Below, piece after piece: positions 33,793 to 43,256 of a stretch of DNA of 64,000 bases. The notes beneath the pieces are model-generated. The model ran no database searches, had not been told where the DNA came from, and saw only the letters and a program-made list of their open reading frames with translations. Every line of letters starts with the position of its first letter. Within the stretch, counting starts at the first letter, position 1. Origin of the DNA: Psilocybe azurescens (lineage: Eukaryota; Basidiomycota; Agaricomycetes; Agaricales; Agrocybaceae); NCBI GenBank assembly GCA_023853785.1, contig JAJIRX010000214.1:62001-126000 (forward strand), given 5' to 3'. The translations under genes and the position numbers were made by a program.

Positions 33793-35353
33793 CAGTGAGG
33801 GACAAAACTGTTCAAATGATTTTTGAAGTTGGACTGTTCCTTGAATAACTCAGGAAAAACTCAACCAAACAAGTTCAAACTCTATACTGTGGTAGAGTAT
33901 CATGTGACTAACATGTTCCAATTTGTTTTATTATGTAATCTTAATTCCTTTCCACAGTATTAATATTTTACTAGCACAAGTCCATTTGAACAGTGTTGTC
34001 CCTCTCATGTTATAAAACAGTATTCTAATATTCTAGTACTTGGTATAGTCTCCTTTAGCCTGTAATACAGCCTGAACCCTTCTAGGCATACTCTCCATCA
34101 GATTTTGACAGACAGAGGCTGGAATATCATTTCACTCCTTTGTACTCTCTCCCACAACCCTGCACTTCCAGATGCTGGCCTATCATACTCTCCAAGTCTA
34201 GTTTTGAGATGATGCCAAAGGTGTTCAATTGGATTGAGGTCTGCTGATTGAGGGGGCCACTTCATAACTTCTAACCCACTGTCATTGAGCCAGTTCTGGG
34301 CCTTCTTGCTCTTATGTTTAGGGTCATTATCCTGCTGAAAAAGTATATCTGTGGGCTTTTTCCTGTAATATCTGATTGATTCTTGAAGTTCATTATACAG
34401 AATGCTGACAAAAAGATCAGCATCCATCCTTCCATCAATCTTGGTTGCATATCCAGGTCCTTCCCAGAACATACAACCCCAGATCATCAGAGAACCTCCT
34501 CCAAACTTGACTGTTCCCTATACCAGCCTGTCACTCAACCCCTCTCCTGGCTTTTTCCAACCCCATTTCTTTCCATCTGACCCCAAACAATTGATTTTGG
34601 TCTTGTCTGACCATACAACTCTCTTCCAACCCTCTACTGTCCAGTCTTTTTGGCGCTTCTGCAAAGTCCATTCTAAGCCCCCTATGTCTTTTGGAAAGAA
34701 AAAGGTTGTTTTTGCTTGGTTACAGCCTTCATCCCAGTGCTCCTGAGTGCTCTCTATACAGTCTTCACAGAAAATGATGTGTTGGTCATGTCTTGCAGGG
34801 TTTTGGCAACCTCAGTGGCATTTTCAGCCTTCTGAAAAGTGATAAGATGAATAGCATATTGGGTATCAGCAGATGCAAGCTTGCATGGATGGCTCCAGCA
34901 GATTTGGAAAGTGTTGAGCAATGTTTGGAGCAAATATTGAATATAGAACCAACACTTATACCAGTGGTAGTGGAGATAGCATGACTTGACTGGCCTTTGT
35001 CAAGCAGTTCAAAAACATGGTTGTGTTGAGCAGGAGTGAGTGATCACATGAGTGTTTGAGTAAGAATTTAATGTGGGAGTAGTGTGAACTTGGACACAGA
35101 GTATATATACACATTTTGAACAAGTCACATACTTGGTATATAAGAGGGACAAAACTGTTCAAGTGGACTTGTGTTAGTAAAATATTAATAGTGTGGGAAT
35201 AAATTAAGATTACATAATAAAACAAATTGGAACATGTTAGTCACATGATAATCTACCACTGTGTAAAGTTTGAACTTGTTTGGTAGAGTTGTTCTTGAGT
35301 TATTCAGGAACAGTCCAACTTCAAAATCATTTGAATGGTTTTGTCCCTCACTG
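33793..35353 (-). mobile_element. Tc1/mariner-like element, TA flanks
   Basis: 1561 bp with CAGTGAGGGACAAAACTG at the left end and its complement at the right end (stop of the TIR at 35353). TA occurs at 33791-33792 and 35354-35355. The TIRs are long (33793 to about 34014, and about 35137 to 35353). Each TIR begins and ends with inverted copies of GGGACAAAACTGTTCAA, so each arm is itself a large hairpin. A broken transposase lies between them on the minus strand. Confidence 0.9.
34033..35060 (-). pseudogene. Tc1-type DDE transposase, disrupted
   Basis: Minus-strand coding remnant of about 340 codons. An N-terminal helix-turn-helix-like part is near 35.04-34.95 kb (LDKGQSSHAISTTTGISVGS). The catalytic region holds the first D in VVWSDKTKIN (34.61 kb), the second in DILFQQDNDPKHKSK (34.35 kb) and the third acidic residue in PQSADLNPIEHLWHHLK (34.25-34.2 kb), the DDE_3 pattern. 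Stops interrupt at about 34752, 34688 and 34516, with a frame change near 34890 and a TGA in place of a Trp codon near 34127. The C-terminus ends GDYTKY at 34033. No activity is expected from this copy. Confidence 0.85.
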
Positions 35354-37260
35354 TACTTCTAACTCATTACTCATCCTTCTATTTTTCACTCCTAAACTCC
35401 ATCAGCCTTCATTCTAGTATATGTAGTTGGCAGATAGAACTACTGAGTGTCATTCTACAAAAAGATTAGTATATTTTAGACACTTGACATCTTTCAAATA
35501 TTTTTCTGTTCTCTAGTATATAAACCATGTAGTAGTATTGCTTGGAATGCAAGGAAGTTACAAGCCCAACTTTCTTCACAGCAAAGTTTTCAAATTATCA
35601 ATACTCAGTCCCAGCACTCCAGCACACATCCAGTCAATTTCTATCAGTATTCATCACAAAATTCAACAGTTATTCCAGATCATCAAGACATCCTTCAAGG
35701 ATTGTAACAGACAACCCTCCATTCATGCTCTTGCATCCCAGAGCAATTTATTCAGTTCACTTCAATTCTATCATCCTCCAAGCCCTTCATTCTTTCTCTA
35801 CATCCAGATCCTCAACCCCCATTGCTTCTATTGTTCTGGAATATTTTATTTGGCAATCTTGGTTTTGTTGTCATCTTCCTCCATCACTCAAGTCACCCTT
35901 TATCTGCCTCACTGCTCTGTTTAATTTTTGTTCAAGAATATCACTTAGGCTGTCACTTTTGGCTGCTCTAGCCATTATTTTATCACCAGGCCTTACTTCT
36001 GGCTTTGTAGAAGCTGTGGACTCGATTGAAGCATACTAGGATCAAGACTACATTCTCACTCCTGCCCCCATATCCATCCCTACAATTTATCTAATCATTT
36101 TGCCCCTCCACAGTCATCACTCCTCATTCATACTATTCTACCCTAACTAAATTGGGTATTTTCCTTCCAGTAAACACTCAAGGGCATTTTATACCCCTCA
36201 TCCATTTCTCCTCCTTCAGATGTCCCTGCCCTCCTCAGACCACATACACCTTCACAACATAGTGGCCAAGCCAGCCCTCACTTTAACTCAACAGGGAGAG
36301 AGTCATCTTATCCAGTCTAGACCATTCCTCTCTGGATTTGTGTTTTGGTTTTTGGTTGGCTTACATCTTTATTGCTGTCACTGTATTTGCTATCAATGTA
36401 TTTGCCATGTTCTCTTTGCCATTACTATTTTCTTCTTTAAAGTTGCCCTGTTTGTTGCCACCAGTCACACCTTCTCTATCTTTATCCCCATCTCTTTTGA
36501 CTTTGGGCTGCTTTTTTATATTTTCCCCTTTACCATGTTCACTCTTTCTCATGGCTCTGTTCTGTTTTGATGTCCTTAAATTTTCTGCATTTTCATAGGC
36601 AATTTATATTGGGTTCACTATTTTCACCTCTTGGCCAATTGACTAGCAGTTAATTTACTACTGATCTTGGCAGGGCTATTTTTCTTCCTTTAGATTTATT
36701 ATTTTCACTTTTTTCAGTTGACTGCAGATTAATTCATCTGTATTGATGTGGCTGTTTTCCCTTTCAAATTTACCATTTTAGTGTTTAGTTCACTTGTTGG
36801 TCAATTGATTTTCATAGACAGTATTGTATTTAGGCATTTTAATGGTTAATTCACTTTTACCCAACTGACCAGCTGGTCAACTAAGCTCTATAATATAAAG
36901 TGTTTTATGGTCAACTAACCATTTTTATTCATTCAGTGGTGTTGGCTGAAACATGTATTGCCTTTTCTTGATTTATGAGAGTATGTGATCCCACCATGAT
37001 ATCAAGTCTCCATCTTTGATTACCATATATGGTAATGTGCCACACCTCACTAAGTAACCATTGATCCAGCATCAATACTCTATTATCCCATATTTCTGAA
37101 GCATCATAAAACCTTGAAGAAATTCATATTCCCTCAAAGCATGATATGTATATTATATAATTGAGGAAATTGTATCTGATTGTAATTGTTCTAGACTGTA
37201 ATCCACTTCATTTCATAAAATCTCCTTGATTAGATTGACTGAAAAATTAGATTTGATTGT
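35354..37260. other. Pyrimidine-rich sequence, no gene accepted
   Basis: 35538-36600 is open in several plus-strand frames because it is T/C rich; the predicted products are hydrophobic or Ser/Phe-rich without a family pattern. 36600-36900 has diverged recurrences of CAATTGACTAGCAGTTAATT, CAGTTGACTGCAGATTAATT and GTCAATTGATT. An eroded retroelement leader is possible but unproven. Confidence 0.35.
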
Positions 37261-37299
37261 TTGCTATCTTATATTTTGGCATTGTTCAGGGTTTTGTAC

Positions 37300-38100
37300 T
37301 GTCTCCAGGTTTATCAATGAAAACAGCTAGTTTGCCACCATTCTTGAGTACCATTATCACAGTGTACTTTACCTCCACCCAGGAACTCCATGTGGAGTCC
37401 ACCAACTCCATATAAAGTGGTGGACTCCACATGGAGTCCATTTGGAACATGTATAAAGGTTCAAAAATCATCTTTGATAAATGGAGTCCATCTGGAGTCC
37501 AGATGGACTACAAACAATTCCAGATAGAATCCAGGTGAACTCCAGGTGGACTCCAAACAAGTTCACTTAAGTCCACCTGGAGTTCAATTAGAATCCACCT
37601 GGAGTCCAGGTGGACTCTAGTTGGAGTTCTCAACTTTAAATTCATAAAATAAAATCCAGTTGAATTCCAATTGAAATATATTAACTTTCTCTCACCCCCT
37701 TGCCCCCCACCCTCACTCTTGCCCCTTGCCCCTGCCCTTGCTGTTGCTGTCAGCCTTGCACTCACCCTCGGCCTTACTCTTGCCCCCATCACACTGGCTG
37801 TTGCTGTTGGCCTTGCTGTTGGCCTTGCTCTTGCCTGCGTCCTCATTGTCTGCATTCATGTCCTCATTGTTGCAGTCATCCACGTCCATGTGGAGTCTCC
37901 ATCATAAATGGCTGGGACACCTGCAAAAGGGTCACCAAACTCCATGCTGGAGTTGGTGGACTTCACATGGAATACCTGGGTGGGGGTAAAGACCTCTTAT
38001 CATAGACCCTCAATTTGTAGCAGTATTTTATAACTTCAAGAAAAGGTATAAACATGACAAAGTTGTGAAAATATTGCACTTTCATGCACAAATAGGTTGT
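37300..38100. mobile_element. Foldback-like element with TGGAGTCCA cluster
   Basis: 37367-37400 (CTTTACCTCCACCCAGGAAC...) and 37958-37991 are reverse complements with few differences, and weaker similarity extends outwards on both sides. Between them lie TGGAGTCCA words in both orientations (37381-37625). The arrangement copies that of the 21.78-25.1 kb element (CACCxATTCC followed by a GGAATCC cluster) with one base changed in the core word. Outer borders not defined. Confidence 0.5.
37690..37880. repeat. CTTGCCCCTGCC/TTGCTGTTGCTGT minisatellite
   Basis: Irregular repetition of CTTGCCC, CTTGCTGTTG and GGCCTTG words inside the foldback element; open in several frames for compositional reasons only. 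Confidence 0.7.
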
Positions 38101-38232
38101 TACTCTGTCAACACATAAAGAAATGGGCCAAGCAACAGAAGAGACAAATAAGAAACAATTATAGCACTGATCTGACACAGCCTCATTGAGAAAGGGTCCC
38201 ATGGGCCTTGGGGGTGGCTTTTAGTCAAAAGA

Positions 38233-38989
38233 GGCGTCTACATTGGGGAGTTATCCCGGTTAGCCGTGTTATGTAGTTCAAAGGATATCTACATAGAGGC
38301 AATTAGAGACCTTAACGCTCTCTATATCACGCGCGGCTATCCCGAAAAACTAGTCATGAGCTGGTGTAAGAAAAACATACAAGAACGTTGGGAAAAGCGG
38401 TTCGTATCGCGAGCCGCAGAGCACGACGAAAGTGTTCTTGTACTTAAAACCAGATATGACGAAGTATGGAATTGGTTCTCAGCTGCCGAACTTGGCAAAG
38501 CTGTTACCGAGTACTGGTCGGAGTGGTATACCCAGCGCCAAAAAAGGAGATTTTACAGTCTCCGCATCCAGACCCTTTATCAAACCTAGTGACGATGAGG
38601 TGCATGGACTCGATGATGTTAAACCGGACCTGTTCGCAGTGATTCCGGTCGACGGAGAAGATATGCACGTACCAGACCTTCGGAAGATAGGACTACTCGG
38701 AAGTCGTTGGATTGTGTCCCGGAAATGCAACACAAATCTCTTCGACCTTGCAAATGTATGGAAGAAAACAGTTTTTCGTAAACTGGATGAAAACATCGCC
38801 GAACAAGGTGGTGTCGTTCCTTTGATTCAAGACGTTAATGAAGATTATCAATCTGATTCAGTAAAAGCTATTGAACAGAAAATTGCCGCTGACGACAGCG
38901 ACAACGAGATAATACTACATCGACGCTCACGGTCGGAAGACCGGGAACATCCAGAATTCGGCAGAAGCTCCAAAGCGAATAATCGATGA
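38233..38989 (+). pseudogene. Reverse transcriptase C-terminal region, frameshifted
   Basis: From 38233 the frame reads GVYIGELSRLAVLCSS, then AIRDLNALYITRGYPEKLV, RWEKRF and VLVLKTRYDEVWNWFSAAEL. The GELxR ... CS ... RGYP arrangement follows the palm/thumb in reverse transcriptases related to Penelope-like elements and some other basidiomycete retroelements. At an A6 run near 38542 homology moves to the next frame and continues as FIKPSDDEVHGLDD ... KIGLLGSRWIVSRKCNTNLF ... LANVWKKTVF, stopping at 38989 after an acidic then basic tail. YxDD and the endonuclease are absent: the copy is 5'-truncated. Confidence 0.5.
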
Positions 38990-39776
38990 AATAATTACTA
39001 GCGACTTTGTCGCGATACGCTACCCCAAACCCCAAACCGTATGTAATTATTAAATGCTACAGAGTGACTCACATCAACTCACAAGCACACTTTGATTCGT
39101 AATAGCCAAACCCAAACCCAACCCAACCCAAACCCAAACCGAACTTACCCAAACAGGTAATACTAACAATTACCTCAGTAGGGAAGGATGCCGCTATTCG
39201 CATCGACGGTCGAATTGTCGAAACGTCTCGATCGAGCCAACGGATCTTACCGAAAACGAAGCACCGCAGGTTTAGTAAGCAACGCCCAACACTTAGGTTA
39301 GTAAGCGTCGCCCAACACGAAGCATCGCCGGATTAGTAGGTTCGAACCCAGTAACTCAGCCTTGTACAAAGTAGGTCGGCCCGGGCCCGGAATTTATTCT
39401 GGATAGCGTTAGTAGCATGAATAGACTGCAATTATTGCAGAAGTCTATGGTCTATTCTCGACCCGGTTGGTAAGCTATTACTCGGATATGACTAACGTTT
39501 TAGTCAGATTACTAGATCGGAGCAACTCTAGTTCGCCCGATTCATAATCAAAGTGACTCGATGACTGATCCATCCACGATGTTATTTGTAACGAGCTTAA
39601 TCAGCTCTATTGTAATTAGTCAGTAAGACCTCTGACGTTCCCGTTTTAGTACGAGAAAGATTACAAAGGTAACAATAAAAGGATTAGAAATCGATAGTCG
39701 ATTCGCTAAGAATAGGCGCTTAGCTTAGTAAACACGCGCTTATTTTTAGGAGTACATAGTAATATTCCTTACGTCA

Positions 39777-39851
39777 CGATAGCTACTGATGAGTCTATAA
39801 AGACGAAATAGCTACCTTGGATAACCCTCCAAGGCTATTTAGCTAGTATCG
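39777..39851 (+). ncRNA. Hammerhead ribozyme motif (type I layout)
   Basis: Core CTGATGA at 39786-39792. Stem II GTC/GAC (39793-39795 with 39802-39804; G10.1-C11.1 pair present) with a TATAAA loop. GAAA at 39805-39808. Stem III ATAGC/GCTAT (39808-39812 with 39834-39838), a 3-nt bulge, and a second helix CTTGG/CCAAG (39816-39820 with 39829-39833) closed by an 8-nt loop. Stem I AGCTA/TAGCT (39781-39785 with 39840-39844), a 3-nt bulge and CGAT/ATCG (39777-39780 with 39848-39851). The cleavage triplet is ATT, with predicted cleavage after 39839; NUH is satisfied although GUC is the commonest. All core bases of the consensus are present. Confidence 0.8.
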
Positions 39852-39954
39852 CCCCACATACTTACAGTGTAACCACACAGCCCTTTGCATTTATTTGCGC
39901 CCCTCACCCCTCACCCCAAACCCCAAGAAACAACAAGTCTGGCCAGGGACCATG

Positions 39955-40209
39955 TGTGATGGAGTCACCCTAATTGGGTATGACCGAGTTTTACATATCT
40001 TATCTTATCTTATGTTTTTCTTTCTTTACTCTTCTATCTCTTTCTAAATCGTATTTGCTCGAGTAATTAATATTACGTAGACACTTTCTACAATATATAA
40101 AGAGCTTGTTGATGTACGTAGGTAGTCAACCTTGAATACACGGCTTTACCTAGTCATTTAAGGTTCTCCCAGTGTGTCGAGACTCGTGTGAAAGCACGCC
40201 CTCGTCACA
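39955..40209 (+). repeat. 5' LTR of gypsy B
   Basis: 255 bp, TGTGA ... TCACA. Contains TCTTATCTTATCTTATG, a TATATAAAG box at about 40096, and ends CGCCCTCGTCACA. Followed by TATTTTTGAC (40210-40219), probably the primer-binding region. Confidence 0.95.
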
Positions 40210-40372
40210 TATTTTTGACTCTAGCTTCTCTATCGACTACACTTACTCTTCGACTCTCTCTCTTTCTTCTCTGTCAACCCCTTGGATCCCCCTTGGCTTG
40301 ATCACCCAAGGATACCAGGTACGTTGTCATTAATACTTTTGTGTGTGCTAATCTATTTGTTACAGACCTGTC

Positions 40373-42409
40373 ATGGCTGGTAAAGGAAATACCAGAGGAA
40401 GTAGAGTACTGAGGGGCAATGTTGCCGCCAAGGACGTACCTACTACGGGGTCTAACCAAGACTCCCCCTGCTACGAGAGGTGACGACCACGAGCAGGCGA
40501 GAATCCTCGATCCGAATCGGATTGAAGAGGATGACAGCGCACGGTCGGAGTGACCGCCGCGAGAATTTAAACACGGAAAATGATGACCATGGTGAAGGAA
40601 ACCATCAGGTCAGGGACGCAGCCGCTGCAGCTAGGCGTGTCCAACGTAGTGCTAGCTTGAATAGCAACAATAGAAATCATAGCATGTCAGAAATGCGAAG
40701 TAATACTTTGTCTGACAATCCTGTGCAAGATGCACAATCAGTTATGGTTGAGACTAGGAATTTAATAAATTCCTTGATGAATAGATTGACTAAATTAGAG
40801 CATGCCTTTGATTTAAATAGCAGAAAAGCGAAATCAAGCGAAGCTAATAGAGCTTCAGATACTCAGGAAAGGATAGAATATGAGGCTGGTCCTTCATCTA
40901 AAAGTAAAGGTGTTGACCCTAGGAACTGGGGAAGCCTTGATATCCCAGAGAATGAATTAAATCCGGATGTGCAGCGTGCAATCGAGCAAGAATTCGAAGA
41001 TTCGCACATCAGAAGACATATTCATTACCAACCCGAACCAACCTATGAACTGGAAGACGATGATGACGAAGAACTCAGACGTCTCCAGGAGCTCAAACAA
41101 CAATACTTAAACGCTGAAAATGCTTATTTAAATAAGAGACAAGTTAATGAGCATTCCGAGTATGCACAACGTCGTGGGATCTCAAAGTACTCCCATGTCT
41201 CACGACGTAGAGGAATTAATCTCGCATGCAACACGACAGCGTGTACAGGCAAGAAAATCGGAAACAATTCGCCCAAGCAATCAATTGCCTCCAGAAAGTT
41301 TGCTGGGGCAATTCTTCCATAAACCGAGGACGAACATGGATGCTAATTTAGGTGCCCATCAGATCGGGCCTTTGGACATTGAAGGAAACACCACCACAGC
41401 CACTCGTTACAAGCCACTGCCGCCGACATCGCCTGATAAATACCACGGCGATGCTGACTTCATGAAATTCTACAAATATATTACACAATGTGAGAGGTTC
41501 TGCAAGGAAGCGGCCTTGCCGCCTCGAGATCAAGTTGTTAAATGCGCAGATTATTTGTCCGGAAAAGCGTACAAGTTCTATTCAACAATGGTATCTATCT
41601 CTGTAGAACACTGGGACCTCCAAAGGTTCTTCACGGAATTGTACAATTACTGCTTTCCGCCGGATTATCGGCTCAGACAACGCAAGAAGCTTGAGAGTTT
41701 CTCGCAAGGTAGTATGACCGTGGCTGAGTATGCAGCTGAACTTATGATTTTGTTCCGAATAATTGGTAAATCTACTTCGGCACAGCGAGTAGATCGTCTA
41801 TGGAATGGTCTTAAGCCGGAATTGCAGTCCGCATTATGGAAAGAGGGTTTAGATTACGAACAGAATACTTGGGATGAAGTCATTTCAGTGGCTACCAGGT
41901 ATGAAATTGCACAACAAATTGAAAATAATCAGCGGCATGCGCAACGAAATCAGAGATCTAACATCGGAAACTCAAATAGCTTCAATGAAAAGCGAACTAA
42001 CAACAATAGAATCAAGCCAAACTCGACAGAATATCGTCGAGATAACAGCAATAAATTTAATACTTCAAAGGAAACCTTTGAAATTTCTAAACAGAGTAAT
42101 TTTAAATCAAATGAGGGATTCAAATCGAACCGTAATATTGGTGAATCCTCCCAGATTAAGTGCTATCGCTGCGGAGAGTTAGGACATATTGGACGAAATT
42201 GTCCAGCTTCACAGAATGTCAAGTCTAAGAACAATAATGGGAAGCCTCCGGGCTTCAAAAGCTTCAATGTAGAAGTTGCGGTAGATAATGAGAACGTACT
42301 CTCGTCTCTGGAGAGCACTACCGAGCAAGCAATTAACTCACATTGCATGGAAATTGAAATGGGAATGTGTGGTATTGATGAGGATGAAAACCATCGAATC
42401 ACATCTTGA
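40373..42409 (+). pseudogene. gag of gypsy B, three frames
   Basis: Starts at the first ATG after the LTR leader (MAGKGNTRGSRVLRGN). The frame is lost near 40460 (CCCCC run) and resumes at 40480 with a Ser/Asn-rich N-terminal part. It is lost again between 41150 and 41200 and continues to 42409. Domains: N-terminal disordered region; retrotransposon Gag/capsid domain at about 41.40-41.93 kb (YHGDADFMKFYKYITQCERF ... VAEYAAELMILFRIIG); zinc knuckle CYRCGELGHIGRNC at about 42160-42201; C-terminal tail. Gag forms the particle and binds RNA. The breaks may be true mutations or sequence indels. Confidence 0.85.
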
Positions 42410-43254
42410 GGATAAGCCCGCACTTTCATGTACGGAAGCAGCACGTGATCTTTACGATCCTGATAAGGGTGCATGGACTAGTGGAACCTTAGAAAATCCT
42501 GTGTGCGATTTAATAAAGCACCAATTGGAACTGATGAGACCATACCCAGGAGATCCCTGTTGGGAAGGCCGTGAACTAGATCGCTTCTTTGTTTATCCCA
42601 CGGATGGTGGTCAAAAGTTACTGATTATGGACACTGTTACATGTGAGGATGAACTCACTTGACATAAGCATCGCGCTACATCCTGAATTTTTAATCGGAC
42701 GATGGTATGCTATTAAGCGCACGCAACATACTCGAGTCCGAGTCAAGCCACATAGGCGCTGGTACAGAAGAATGCCAAAGATAAATGTTTGGGAAGCCAA
42801 TGCGGCTTGGAAACTATGTTCAGGTCGTCCATTTAGTAAATACCTCACACTTTCTAATAGTACACGAGGCAAGAAAACCGCTCGATTCAGTGTTCACTAT
42901 GATAAAGATACGGATGGGTATCATATAATAGACTGGCAGACCTATCTGCACTTCGAATTATCAGCCTACAACATGGAGAAATCGAGGTTCAATATTAGAA
43001 ACTGGTACCATAAGAGTATTGTAAAGTACCTGAACAATTGGTACCAAAAATACTGTGAAAATAATGATGGACACTTCGATCTTTCGTGCCTTTTTGATGC
43101 ACAAAGGCAGGAGGGCGAGGAATATGAAGAATTTTTACAAAGTTTCATTGATTATTACAGTTCAGATGATGAAGACGACGAGTCTACATTGGAATCAGAC
43201 AATTCAGACGGTGAAGAACGATTTACTGCTGGAAAAATTACTATGTTGAGCTAA
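42400..43254 (+). pseudogene. Linker region between gag and protease of gypsy B
   Basis: Two overlapping frames join here. 42400-42662 gives SHLEDKPALSCTEAARDLYD ... FFVYPTDGGQKLLIMD. 42643-43254 gives SLDISIALHPEFLIGRWYA ... FSVHYDKDTDGYHIIDWQTY ... YKSIVKYLNNWYQKY-like helical segments, ending in an acidic tail (DDEDDESTLESDNSDGEE). About 280 codons between zinc knuckle and protease is long for the group, and no enzyme motif is visible. A related frame (57196-57555) occupies the same position in gypsy C, so the region is conserved in the family. Confidence 0.6.
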
Positions 43255-43256
43255 GC

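Larger units (their letters stand above)
38215..39949 (+). mobile_element. 5'-truncated retroelement, Penelope-like (3' part)
   Basis: It begins inside a reverse-transcriptase C-terminal region (38233) and runs to the gypsy B insertion point at 39950. The region is richer in GC and CpG than its left flank. It contains the broken coding region, a non-coding stretch with (A)AACCC runs (39030-39050 and 39113-39155), a local duplication of GTAAGCxxCGCCCAACAC (39268 and 39300), and a hammerhead ribozyme motif near the 3' end. RT plus hammerhead is the combination known for Penelope-like elements, but the RT palm is missing, so the class is inferred. Confidence 0.5.

Noticed and set aside
35538..36600. 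Overlapping plus-strand frames of 115-165 codons, some very hydrophobic
   Set aside because: T/C-rich composition opens several frames at once; no family pattern or consistent start.
37670..38005. Overlapping Leu/Ala/Pro-rich frames
   Set aside because: Product of the CTTGCCC/CTTGCTG minisatellite.
39030..39155. AAACCC runs as telomere repeats
   Set aside because: Units are irregular AACCC/AAACCC, not CCCTAA, and internal to a retroelement.
39325..39365. GGTTCGAACCC as a tRNA T-arm / pol III B box
   Set aside because: Flanks do not form a T stem or cloverleaf, and no A box at suitable spacing.
41348..41533. Minus-strand frame inside gypsy B gag
   Set aside because: Shadow of the capsid coding region.
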